Shown here: positions 1-6,660 of the stretch, one piece after another
Layout of the letters: each line of letters starts with the position of its first letter
Numbering within the stretch: position 1 is the first letter of the stretch
Source of the DNA: Alistipes sp.
Lineage (GTDB): Bacteria > Bacteroidota > Bacteroidia > Bacteroidales > Rikenellaceae
Assembly: GCA_017391435.1 (NCBI GenBank)
Contig: JAFOYS010000120.1
Location: forward strand, 1-6,684
Length of the DNA: 6,684 nucleotides
Direction of reading: 5' to 3'
Translations under genes and position numbers: made by a program
Notes under the pieces: generated by a model
The model's database searches: none
The model's input: the letters and a program-made list of their open reading frames with translations, nothing else
Told to the model about the DNA's origin: nothing

Positions 1-68
1 AGCTGCCGGGACTCGAACCCAGAACGACAGAACCAAAATCTGCTGTGTTACCATTACACCACAGCTCA
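1..68 (-). tRNA. trnQ: tRNA-Gln (anticodon TTG), 3' end cut by window edge
   Basis: Read on the minus strand, this folds into a full cloverleaf. The acceptor strand TGAGCTG (68 to 62) pairs with CAGCT at the window edge, so only the last two acceptor bases and the discriminator are missing. The D arm is GTGT/ACAC. The anticodon stem GCAGA/TCTGT encloses the loop TTTTGGT, giving anticodon TTG (plus-strand positions 36 to 34), which reads CAA glutamine codons. The T arm is CTGGG-TTCGAGT-CCCGG. A CCA end, if encoded, would lie outside the window. The full gene would be about 71 bases, normal for a class I tRNA. Its own promoter lies just upstream at 91-121. Confidence 0.95.
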
Positions 69-90
69 AACAAGTGCTCGTAAGCGGTGG

Positions 91-121
91 CAAAGGTAAT
101 CAAACTTTTTGACCCTGCAAA
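91..121 (-). promoter_or_regulatory. Bacteroidota-type promoter for tRNA-Gln
   Basis: On the minus strand there is a -33 box TTTG (121 to 118), a 19-base spacer and a -7 box TACCTTTG (98 to 91). Both boxes match the Bacteroidota primary sigma factor consensus (TTTG, TAnnTTTG) exactly, with typical spacing. Transcription would start around 84-86, about 16-18 bases before the mature tRNA 5' end at 68. Confidence 0.75.
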
Positions 122-122
122 A

Positions 123-153
123 TTTTATGCTATGAAATATTTTGCTATCTTTG
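123..153 (+). promoter_or_regulatory. Promoter of the beta-galactosidase-lrgAB operon
   Basis: The -7 box TATCTTTG (146-153) matches TAnnTTTG exactly. The -33 position, 19 bases upstream, carries only TTTT (123-126), so this is a half-consensus promoter. Transcription would begin around 158-161, leaving a leader of roughly 11-14 bases, too short for a riboswitch or a normal Shine-Dalgarno. The weak -33 box leaves room for activator control, but no operator repeat was seen here. Confidence 0.6.
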
Positions 154-171
154 TAGAAAATTCTTAAACCT

Positions 172-3100
172 ATGAAAAAGACCATTTTATTGTTAGCGTT
201 ACTTTGCAGTATGACTGCCTACGCTACAGGTGTTATTTATCCTTATCAAAACCCAACGGTTTTTGAGGTTAATAGAGAGGCGATGCGCTCAAGTTTTATT
301 GTCTATCCGACAGCCCAAAATGCCAAGGTTGGTAGCTGTTACCGCACCGCTCCAAATTATCAATCGATTGAGGGTGAGTGGAATTTTGCGTGGTATAAGA
401 GTCTCACGGACCAATATGCGGAGGATTTCTACCTACCAACTTTTGACGACTCTCAGTGGAGTAAAATGGTTGTTCCAGGTTTGTGGGAACTCAATGGATA
501 TGGAGATCCTGTATATAGCAATAAGGGCTATGCGTGGGATAATGTCTTTGTAGATTGTCCTCCTACTGTGCCTCAGTATAACAACCATCGCGGTCTTTAC
601 CGTCGATATATAGATGTGCCAGCAGAGTGGAAAGGTAAGCAGATTTTTGTTCATATCGGCTCTGCGACATCTAATCTTAAGATGTGGGTAAATGGTAAGA
701 TGGTTGGCTATAGCGAGGATAGTAAGCTTGAGGCGGTGTTTGATATAACAAAGTATATCAAGGCTGGACAGCGTAACCTCTTTGCAATGGAGATACACCG
801 TTGGTGTGATGGCTCTTATCTTGAAGATCAAGATTTCTGGAGACTCTCTGGTATAGCTCGAGACTGTTATATCTATGCTCGTGATAGAGCTCATATCAAG
901 GATGTTAAGTATACTGCTGCTCTTGAAAATGAGTATCAAGATGGTGTTCTGAGCTTAAATATTGATCTTACACCTGCTGTTAAGTGGGTAGATGTAGTGC
1001 TTACTGATGCAAATGACAACCCTTGCTACAAAAAGCGCTTGACTCCAAAGTCTGGCAAGGTGAGTGATTGCGTTGAGATTAAGGGCGTTAAGGCTTGGAG
1101 TGCTGAGATTCCATACCTCTACAAACTCACTGTTGCAACGCAGACTGAGGCTGCGGCATTTAATGTCGGTTTTAGAAGTGTTGAGATTAAGAACAATCAG
1201 CTTCTTGTAAACGGCAAGGCTATACTTGTTAAGGGTGCAAATCGCCACGAGATGCATCCAGAGCGTGGATATGCCCTTACATACGAGGATATGCTTCGTG
1301 ATATCAAGATTATGAAAGAGCACAATCTTAATGCGGTGCGTACTTGCCACTATCCAGACTCTCCGCTGTGGTATGACTTGTGCGATAAGTATGGAATTTA
1401 TGTTGTAGACGAGGCTAATGTTGAGTCGCACGGTATGGGTTATGGCGATAAGAGCCTTGCACATAGAGAGGACTACAAGGCTGCCCATCTCGCTCGTAAT
1501 CAGCGAGTAGTACTTCGTGATTACAACCACCCATCAGTTATTGTTTGGAGTCTTGGAAATGAGGCTGGCAATGGCAAGAACTTCCACGCTTGTTATGACT
1601 GGATAAAGAGTTATGATAAGAGCAGACCTGTACAGTACGAGCAGGCAAGCCATATGTCTTATAAGGATATCCCAAAGAACTACAACTCTGATATTGAGTG
1701 TCCGATGTATGCATCGTATTCAGAGTGTGAAGAGTATCTTAATGGCTCTCCAAAGCGTCCGCTTATACAGTGTGAGTACTCTCACGCAATGGGTAACTCT
1801 GTAGGTAGCCTGAAGGAGTATTGGGATTTGATTCGCAAGTATCCAACTTACCAGGGCGGCTTTATCTGGGATTTTGTTGACCAAGCCCTCGCGTGGAAAG
1901 ATCCTCAGACCGGTGTGACATTCTACCGCTATGGTGGTTGCTATAATGATTACGATCCGAGTGATGAGACCTTCTGTAATAACGGATTTATCTCAGCCTC
2001 TCGTAAGCCTCATCCTAGCGCTCGCGAGGTATGGCATCAGTATCAGAACATCTGGACTTTCGACAAGGATGTTAATAATGGTGTTATTGAGGTCTATAAC
2101 GAGAATATGTTCCGTTCTACTGATAACTATCGCCTTGAGTGGGAGATTGCTGATAATGGCGTTAAGAAGCTCTCTGGTGCTATTGATGAGTTTAATATCC
2201 CTGCTCAGATGCGTATGAATATCAATCTTGGATATGAGAAGGCTGATATTGAAAAGCTCTCGGGTGAGGTTATTCTTACTGTTCGCTATGTCGTAAAGAG
2301 CGATGAGCCGCTTCTTAAAGCAGGTCACTGCGTGGCGTACAATCAGTTTATTATTAGACCGTTTGAGCATACTGCATACTGTTCGCAGCAGTTGAGAGTA
2401 GATATGCCAAAGGTCTCTGCTGTGCTCGATATCCCAACAAGAACAGTTACTGGCGCTGACTTTAAGGTTGGTTTTGATGGCCGTGGTCGCCTATGTAGCT
2501 ATATCTACAAGGGTAAGCAGCTTATTTCAAAGCCTATCTTCCCGCAGTTCTATCGTGCAATGACAGAAAATGACTACGGAACACGCAAGCGCAACTCAAG
2601 TGCAATATATTATCACTCTTGGAAGGCATTTAGAAATGCTGAGACATATATGGATTTGTTCCTTATGAAGGAGCAGGAGAATAGGGTAGTTGTCACTGCA
2701 GAGTATAGCTATAGCGAGATTGGTATGAGTGTAGAGGTTAGATATGAGATAGATGGAGATGGAAATATTGCTGCCAGCGTGACTATGACACCCGGTAAAC
2801 CGAAGTTTGATATCAAGGGTATGCTCCGATTTGGTGTAGACTTTGCGATGCCAGAGAGTTTTAATACTATTGAGTTCTATGGCGCTGGCGCTTCAGAGAG
2901 CTATTCTGACCGTAAGAGTGGTACGCCTATAGGTATCTATAAGCAGAGTGTGGCTGATCAGTTCTGTATGACATACTCTCGCCCACAGGAGTCTGGCGCA
3001 CACTGCGACTTGAGATATTGGACTATTACAGACAAAGAGGGAGTAGGTCTGAAGGTCATCTCTTCACAGCCATTCTCTGCTACAGCTATTCCATATCCAA

Positions 3101-3300
3101 TGAGTCAGATAGATATTCATTCACACGACTATCGTAAGTATCCACAACTGCTTCAGAGTGACGGTAATACATATGTAAACCTTGATAAGGCTCAGTCTGG
3201 AATTGTCTGTGAGGATAGCTGGGGCGCTCTTGCTCTTGAGCAGTACAGAATCCCGTACCAGAAGCAGAGCTTTGTATTCTACTTAAAGCCTGTTGAGTAA
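172..3300 (+). CDS. Secreted GH2 beta-galactosidase (LacZ-like, five-domain)
   Basis: Hydrolyses terminal beta-D-galactosides, probably in the periplasm. Residues 1-18 form a signal peptide (KK, hydrophobic core, AYA cleavage site, no lipobox cysteine). The architecture is that of E. coli LacZ: sugar-binding jelly roll (about 65-235, with SYLEDQDFWR), Ig-like domain (about 240-340), TIM barrel (about 342-640), linker domain, then a C-terminal beta-sandwich (about 755-1040). Catalytic residues are present: acid/base E464 in GNEAG and nucleophile E535 in QCEYSHAMGNS. R358-H359, H393, and probable Mg ligands E418 and H420 in DEANVESHGM are also kept. At 1042 residues it is about the length of LacZ. 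The start at 172 is the only one that keeps the signal peptide, and it sits just after a good -7 box. The natural substrate (lactose, galactan side chain or host glycan) cannot be read from the sequence, and there is no SusC/SusD pair in view. It is first in an operon with lrgA and lrgB, and its stop overlaps the lrgA start (TAATG). Confidence 0.95.
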   Translation: MKKTILLLALLCSMTAYATGVIYPYQNPTVFEVNREAMRSSFIVYPTAQNAKVGSCYRTAPNYQSIEGEWNFAWYKSLTDQYAEDFYLPTFDDSQWSKMVVPGLWELNGYGDPVYSNKGYAWDNVFVDCPPTVPQYNNHRGLYRRYIDVPAEWKGKQIFVHIGSATSNLKMWVNGKMVGYSEDSKLEAVFDITKYIKAGQRNLFAMEIHRWCDGSYLEDQDFWRLSGIARDCYIYARDRAHIKDVKYTAALENEYQDGVLSLNIDLTPAVKWVDVVLTDANDNPCYKKRLTPKSGKVSDCVEIKGVKAWSAEIPYLYKLTVATQTEAAAFNVGFRSVEIKNNQLLVNGKAILVKGANRHEMHPERGYALTYEDMLRDIKIMKEHNLNAVRTCHYPDSPLWYDLCDKYGIYVVDEANVESHGMGYGDKSLAHREDYKAAHLARNQRVVLRDYNHPSVIVWSLGNEAGNGKNFHACYDWIKSYDKSRPVQYEQASHMSYKDIPKNYNSDIECPMYASYSECEEYLNGSPKRPLIQCEYSHAMGNSVGSLKEYWDLIRKYPTYQGGFIWDFVDQALAWKDPQTGVTFYRYGGCYNDYDPSDETFCNNGFISASRKPHPSAREVWHQYQNIWTFDKDVNNGVIEVYNENMFRSTDNYRLEWEIADNGVKKLSGAIDEFNIPAQMRMNINLGYEKADIEKLSGEVILTVRYVVKSDEPLLKAGHCVAYNQFIIRPFEHTAYCSQQLRVDMPKVSAVLDIPTRTVTGADFKVGFDGRGRLCSYIYKGKQLISKPIFPQFYRAMTENDYGTRKRNSSAIYYHSWKAFRNAETYMDLFLMKEQENRVVVTAEYSYSEIGMSVEVRYEIDGDGNIAASVTMTPGKPKFDIKGMLRFGVDFAMPESFNTIEFYGAGASESYSDRKSGTPIGIYKQSVADQFCMTYSRPQESGAHCDLRYWTITDKEGVGLKVISSQPFSATAIPYPMSQIDIHSHDYRKYPQLLQSDGNTYVNLDKAQSGIVCEDSWGALALEQYRIPYQKQSFVFYLKPVE

Positions 3301-3641
3301 TGAAAGGACTCTTTGTTATCCTTGCCTGTTGGCTTGCCGGCAACTACCTGTCAATGCTTATTGACGGGTACTTGTCGGGCAATATTATTGGTATGTTGCT
3401 ACTATTTACGCTGCTCTGTTGTGGAGTTGTTAAGGGTGAGACAGTGCGAGGTGCCGCAAAGTTTCTTCTTGGCACAATGGCTCTATTCTTTGTTCCATTT
3501 GGTGTTGGACTGATGGAGTCTTATGGCGTTATTATGGATAATATAGCCGCTATTGTTATTGCTACTGTTGTTAGTACGTTTGGCGTAATAGTAACTGTGG
3601 GATGGGTTTTTCAACTACTAAATAGTAAGAATAATGGTTGA
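3300..3641 (+). CDS. lrgA: LrgA/CidA-family membrane protein (holin-like)
   Basis: A small (113-residue) hydrophobic protein with four likely membrane helices, at about 3-19, 26-46, 55-75 and 82-107. Family signatures are GNIIGMLLLF (27-36) and MALFFVPFGVGLM (60-72). LrgA/CidA proteins pair with LrgB/CidB. They were first described as antiholin/holin-like regulators of murein hydrolase activity in Staphylococcus, and later work links LrgAB-type pairs to pyruvate or glycolate transport. The ATG overlaps the stop of the beta-galactosidase by one base, with no Shine-Dalgarno, so translation probably depends on ribosomes arriving from upstream. The proline usually found just before the GS-IGM motif is replaced here (LSGNIIGM). 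Family assignment is firm. Whether it acts in lysis control or transport is unknown. Confidence 0.88.
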   Translation: MKGLFVILACWLAGNYLSMLIDGYLSGNIIGMLLLFTLLCCGVVKGETVRGAAKFLLGTMALFFVPFGVGLMESYGVIMDNIAAIVIATVVSTFGVIVTVGWVFQLLNSKNNG

Positions 3642-4329
3642 TACAATATTTCACTCAGAGCTGTTTTTGCTCACTCTTACTATAGGTATCTACCTACTTA
3701 GTGGATATATCTTTCGTAAGAGTAAGTTGATGTTGCTCCATCCCGTGCTACTTACTGCGCTCTGTTTGATACTATTTCTTAACATCGCAGGAATTGACTA
3801 TCCGCACTATAAAGAGTCTGTGGCTCTGCTCGATTTTGCGCTCGGTATGTCAGTCGTAGCTTTGGGCTATCTTATGTATGAGCAGGTAGAGAGGCTCAAG
3901 GGTGCTTCACTTCCGGTTGTTTGCGCTACGCTTGCAGGTTGTGTTGTTGGTATTGGTTTGGTTGTAGCAATTGCGCTAATGTTTGGTATGGAGCGCGAGG
4001 TCATAACATCTATTGCACCTAAATCTGTTACTGTGCCTATAGCTATTGCCGTAAGTGAGCCTTTGGGAGGTAGCGTTGCAGTTACATCTGTAGTTGTCTT
4101 TTGTACAGGGGTCTTGGGTAGTATCTGCGGCCCTAAATTGCTTGATTTGTTTAGGGTTACAGACCCTATGGCAAAGGGATTTGCCCTTGGCGCAGCATCG
4201 CACGGTATAGGAACAGCACGCGCCATCGAACTTGGAGCAGTCGAGGGCGCGATGTCTGGTCTTGCAATGGCACTAACGGGTTTTGGAACGGCTGTGCTAC
4301 TGCCAATAGTTGAAAAATATCTCTATTAG
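3634..4329 (+). CDS. lrgB: LrgB/CidB-family membrane protein
   Basis: A 231-residue multi-pass inner-membrane protein, the usual LrgB length. The C-terminal half is highly typical: APKSVTVPIAIAVSEPLGG (128-146), then ASHGIGTARAIELG (188-201) and the following EGAMSGLAMALTGFGTAVLLP. It is expected to form a complex with LrgA; relatives include CidB, E. coli YohK and the chloroplast glycolate/glycerate transporter PLGG1. The ATG lies inside lrgA with an 8-base overlap, consistent with translational coupling. The segment at 66-83 (LLDFALGMSVVALGYLMY) lacks the prolines that I recall in the family motif of the type PA-VALA-PLY, so the N-terminal half is more divergent. The TAG stop overlaps the stop of the opposing isomerase gene. 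Confidence 0.9.
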   Translation: MVDTIFHSELFLLTLTIGIYLLSGYIFRKSKLMLLHPVLLTALCLILFLNIAGIDYPHYKESVALLDFALGMSVVALGYLMYEQVERLKGASLPVVCATLAGCVVGIGLVVAIALMFGMEREVITSIAPKSVTVPIAIAVSEPLGGSVAVTSVVVFCTGVLGSICGPKLLDLFRVTDPMAKGFALGAASHGIGTARAIELGAVEGAMSGLAMALTGFGTAVLLPIVEKYLY

Positions 4330-5306
4330 TCTATATAGTACTCAAGTAGGGTAGCCTTACCACTTACGGTTATCTCATTTGCATCGGCGGGGATCAGAAC
4401 GACCTCGCCCTTTTTAATTGTCTCACAGCCATCATCCGTAGTTATCTGCGCCTCTCCATCTGTGCAGTAGTAGAGTATAAAGGAGTCTAATGAACTCAGA
4501 TTACGCTCAGCAGTGCCTTCTACACTGAGAATGTTGCAGGTAAAATAGTCGCACTTTACAATCTCCACGGCCTGGTTTGTGCGAATCTTGTAGTTGAGTC
4601 TACAGTTGGCTACATTGGATGAAAAATCAATAGCATCAACTGCATATGCTGTGTGTAGCTCGCGAGAGTTACCGTTGCTATCAACTCTGTTCCAATCAAA
4701 GATACGGTATGTGAGGTCTACCGGTTGCTGAATCTCAATCAGTGTAACCCCGCCAGAGATAGAGTGTACAGTACCTGAAGGGATAATAAACGCATCGCCA
4801 GCCTTAACGCTCACTGGCTCAATAATATCTGCCACTGTGCCCATAGCTACAGCGTCAATATACTGCTCGCGGGTAATGTTGGTATCTTTAAAGCCGATGT
4901 ATAGCATAGCATCAGGCTCGGCGCTAACGACATACCACATCTCTGTCTTACCGCAACTATCGTGTCTCTCGGCTGCAAGCTCATCATCTGGGTGTACCTG
5001 CACAGATGTCTTATCTTTGCAATGTAGAGTCTTGAGAAGTAGTGGGAATGACAGACCAAAGCGCTCAAAGACACTCTCGCCAACAATCTCACCCATATAT
5101 ACCTCAATTGCCTCCTGAAGGTTATTACCCTTAAAGAAACCATTTGATATTACCGAAATATTACCTTCAATACCAGAGACATCCCAGCTCTCGCCGTAGA
5201 CTTTACTTTTGTCCACGCGAATTCTCTGCCCCCTTTTCATCTCAAGAAGAGCTTCGCCGCCCCAGATGTGCTGCTTGAGTATTGGTCTAAACTTTATTGG
5301 ATACAT
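4326..5306 (-). CDS. manA: Class I mannose-6-phosphate isomerase
   Basis: Zinc-dependent cytosolic cupin enzyme that interconverts mannose-6-phosphate and fructose-6-phosphate, feeding mannose into glycolysis or fructose-6-phosphate into GDP-mannose/GDP-fucose synthesis. Expected zinc ligands are all visible: Q103 and H105 in QVHPDD, E122 in GKTEMWYV, and H181 in PSGTVHSI. They are followed by EIQQPVDLTYRIFDWNR (191-207), which carries the conserved active-site arginine of the family. The 326-residue length suits the short bacterial form. I chose the ATG at 5306 because it begins with the family-typical MYPIKFRPILKQHIWGG and lies one base after the stop of the upstream gene. The in-frame alternative at 5327 is a TTG and would add seven unconserved residues inside that gene. 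It is second in an operon behind the cysteate synthase-like gene. Confidence 0.93.
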   Translation of the reverse strand: MYPIKFRPILKQHIWGGEALLEMKRGQRIRVDKSKVYGESWDVSGIEGNISVISNGFFKGNNLQEAIEVYMGEIVGESVFERFGLSFPLLLKTLHCKDKTSVQVHPDDELAAERHDSCGKTEMWYVVSAEPDAMLYIGFKDTNITREQYIDAVAMGTVADIIEPVSVKAGDAFIIPSGTVHSISGGVTLIEIQQPVDLTYRIFDWNRVDSNGNSRELHTAYAVDAIDFSSNVANCRLNYKIRTNQAVEIVKCDYFTCNILSVEGTAERNLSSLDSFILYYCTDGEAQITTDDGCETIKKGEVVLIPADANEITVSGKATLLEYYID

Positions 5307-5307
5307 A

Positions 5308-6600
5308 CTACTTAAATAGCTCTTCAACCTTTACTACAACATCCTCCTTATTTGGATCAAGATCAAAAACAATGCTTGGCTTGAGATACCACAACTCTTT
5401 GCCCTCAGTGGCACGCTTCTCACCTCCACCTGTGATGTTCAGCATAATTGTAGCGCTTCTATCAATATTTCCCTTCTCAACCTCTGCAATAAGCGTTGCA
5501 AGGGCAACAGCTGGTGCTGGGTGAATGTCAATGCCCTCGGTCTGCAGGAACAACTCTGCAGCCTTTGCTGCTTGCAAATTGTCTGCCATAAGTATTGTGC
5601 CATCAGTGGCTTTCAGAGCATCGTAAAGTCCACCAGCAATTGAGTATGGAGGTCTACGATTTGAAAGTACCTTTGCATCAATAGTCTCAGCATCACGGCG
5701 AGCTTGATTATCATCATATGGCAGAAGTGCTCTTGAATCAGCCTTCCACGCCTCATACATTGGCAGGAATGGAGCATTCTGCGAAACCATTAGTCGCATA
5801 AGGTTTGTACCATAGCGACCATCCTCTATAAGGCGCATATTTGCCTCCCAAGCGGCAATAGCACCAGTTCCGCTACCTACAGCCTGGAAATAGTAGTCAG
5901 GAATACGGCCTATAGTAGTTACGGCAGAGAGTACAGTTGTTGCCATACCATCGCGGCGAGCGATATTCTTTGCGCCACCCTCTGCATAGAACATTGGTGA
6001 GCTGAGTACAAGGTTGCTAAGATGTATAGCGTCAAAATAGTCTCCACCCTTACGGCAACTGATAAGTTTTACACAATCGTTCAGAGGCTCTGTAAACCAC
6101 ATAGCACTCAGATTGTCCTCAGGAACGGAGAGTAGTAGTGGGATGTTGTTATCAGAGCAAACCTTTGCAAATGCGCGAGCTGTATTTCCTGCAGAAGCTA
6201 CAACAAGAACCTTACGGCAAGACTCATCTGTACGAGCACAAACGCTATACGCCTCAGTCTCCTTAAACGAGCAGGTCATCATCTTTGCACCGCGCTCTGG
6301 GAAGTAGCCGTTAAATGTAATATAAAGATTCTCAAGACCTAAGGCCTTTGCAAGACCTTCGCTACGATAGGTTACAGGCGCAGCCTCACACTTGAGCATT
6401 CGCTTCATAGGTAGCCAGTCGCGGAATTTGTAAAGTCCCATCTGGTCATCATATACTGTAAGGCGCTTGTTTGCATAGTTTGCGCGAACAAGCGATGGTT
6501 TGTCATAACCCTCAAAATCAAGCGTCCAACCAGTGTCTTCAAACTCCTGGCCGGTTGCTACACATATCAAACTGTATTGTGTTGGTATAAATGCTTTCAT
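5308..6600 (-). CDS. Cysteate synthase-family PLP enzyme (threonine synthase-like)
   Basis: A fold type II PLP enzyme of 430 residues. PLP features are the Schiff-base lysine K113 in CSFKETEAY, the substrate loop ASAGNT (135-140) and the phosphate-binding loop GSGTG (242-246). Several stretches resemble, from memory, the archaeal cysteate synthase family rather than housekeeping ThrC: GYFPERGA (98-105), EGGAKNIARRDGM (207-219), TTIGRIPDYYFQAVGSGTG (228-246), LSNRRPPYS (312-320) and LNITGGG (387-393). SFKE also replaces the SFKD of classical threonine synthase. That family replaces the phosphate of O-phospho-L-serine with sulfite to give L-cysteate. In methanogens it feeds coenzyme M; in Bacteroidota the likely use is the sulfonolipid (capnine) head group. 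The ATG at 6600 follows a strong promoter with a leader of about 15 bases and no Shine-Dalgarno. The substrate is inferred from family similarity; a divergent threonine synthase is the main alternative. Confidence 0.8.
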   Translation of the reverse strand: MKAFIPTQYSLICVATGQEFEDTGWTLDFEGYDKPSLVRANYANKRLTVYDDQMGLYKFRDWLPMKRMLKCEAAPVTYRSEGLAKALGLENLYITFNGYFPERGAKMMTCSFKETEAYSVCARTDESCRKVLVVASAGNTARAFAKVCSDNNIPLLLSVPEDNLSAMWFTEPLNDCVKLISCRKGGDYFDAIHLSNLVLSSPMFYAEGGAKNIARRDGMATTVLSAVTTIGRIPDYYFQAVGSGTGAIAAWEANMRLIEDGRYGTNLMRLMVSQNAPFLPMYEAWKADSRALLPYDDNQARRDAETIDAKVLSNRRPPYSIAGGLYDALKATDGTILMADNLQAAKAAELFLQTEGIDIHPAPAVALATLIAEVEKGNIDRSATIMLNITGGGEKRATEGKELWYLKPSIVFDLDPNKEDVVVKVEELFK

Positions 6601-6610
6601 AAAATCGTAG

Positions 6611-6629
6611 TCTTTGTAACTTACAAAGA
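6611..6629. repeat. Perfect 9+1+9 palindrome over the promoter start region
   Basis: TCTTTGTAA-C-TTACAAAGA is a perfect inverted repeat with a single central base. It covers most of the -7 box (6624-6631) of the cysteate synthase promoter and the expected transcription start near 6616. A dimeric regulator bound here would block RNA polymerase, so it is a candidate operator. Most of it lies upstream of the expected start, so an RNA hairpin role is unlikely. No regulator gene is in the window. Confidence 0.45.
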
Positions 6630-6655
6630 TATTAATTTATTTAGAATTTAGCAAA
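6624..6655 (-). promoter_or_regulatory. Bacteroidota-type promoter of the cysteate synthase-manA operon
   Basis: On the minus strand there is a -33 box TTTG (6655 to 6652), a 20-base AT-rich spacer and a -7 box TATCTTTG (6631 to 6624). Both boxes are exact consensus matches. The expected start near 6616 gives a leader of about 15 bases before the ATG at 6600. With exact boxes, expression may be high unless repressed, and palindromes lie over both elements. Confidence 0.72.
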
Positions 6656-6660
6656 TTTGC
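6651..6660. repeat. 10-base palindrome over the -33 box
   Basis: GCAAATTTGC reads the same on both strands and contains the -33 TTTG of the leftward promoter. Short palindromes of this size occur by chance in AT-rich DNA, so the functional reading is weak on its own. Confidence 0.25.

Noticed and set aside
1..68. tRNA-Gln as an integration site for a mobile element
   Set aside because: The 3' end faces out of the window, and no integrase or repeated tRNA fragment is visible inside it.
172..231. Lipoprotein signal (LLC-S) at the start of the beta-galactosidase
   Set aside because: The residues before the cysteine (ALL) do not form a proper lipobox, and a normal AYA signal peptidase I site follows.
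433..1530. Two long minus-strand open frames (168 and 191 residues) opposite the beta-galactosidase
   Set aside because: They mirror the codon pattern of the sense gene, show no recognisable domain, and have no promoter or partner. The sense frame is a complete, well-motif-supported enzyme.
3867..4226. Minus-strand open frame opposite lrgB
   Set aside because: Low-complexity translation rich in T, P and A that is the complement of membrane-helix codons; no family signature.
4837..5143. Open frames on both strands inside manA
   Set aside because: Shadows of manA, which has all its zinc-ligand motifs in one continuous frame.
5308..6600. Housekeeping threonine synthase (thrC) as the name
   Set aside because: The lysine context is SFKE, not SFKD, and the GYFPERGA, EGGAKNIARRDGM and LSNRRPPYS blocks fit cysteate synthase better. 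Kept as the main alternative.
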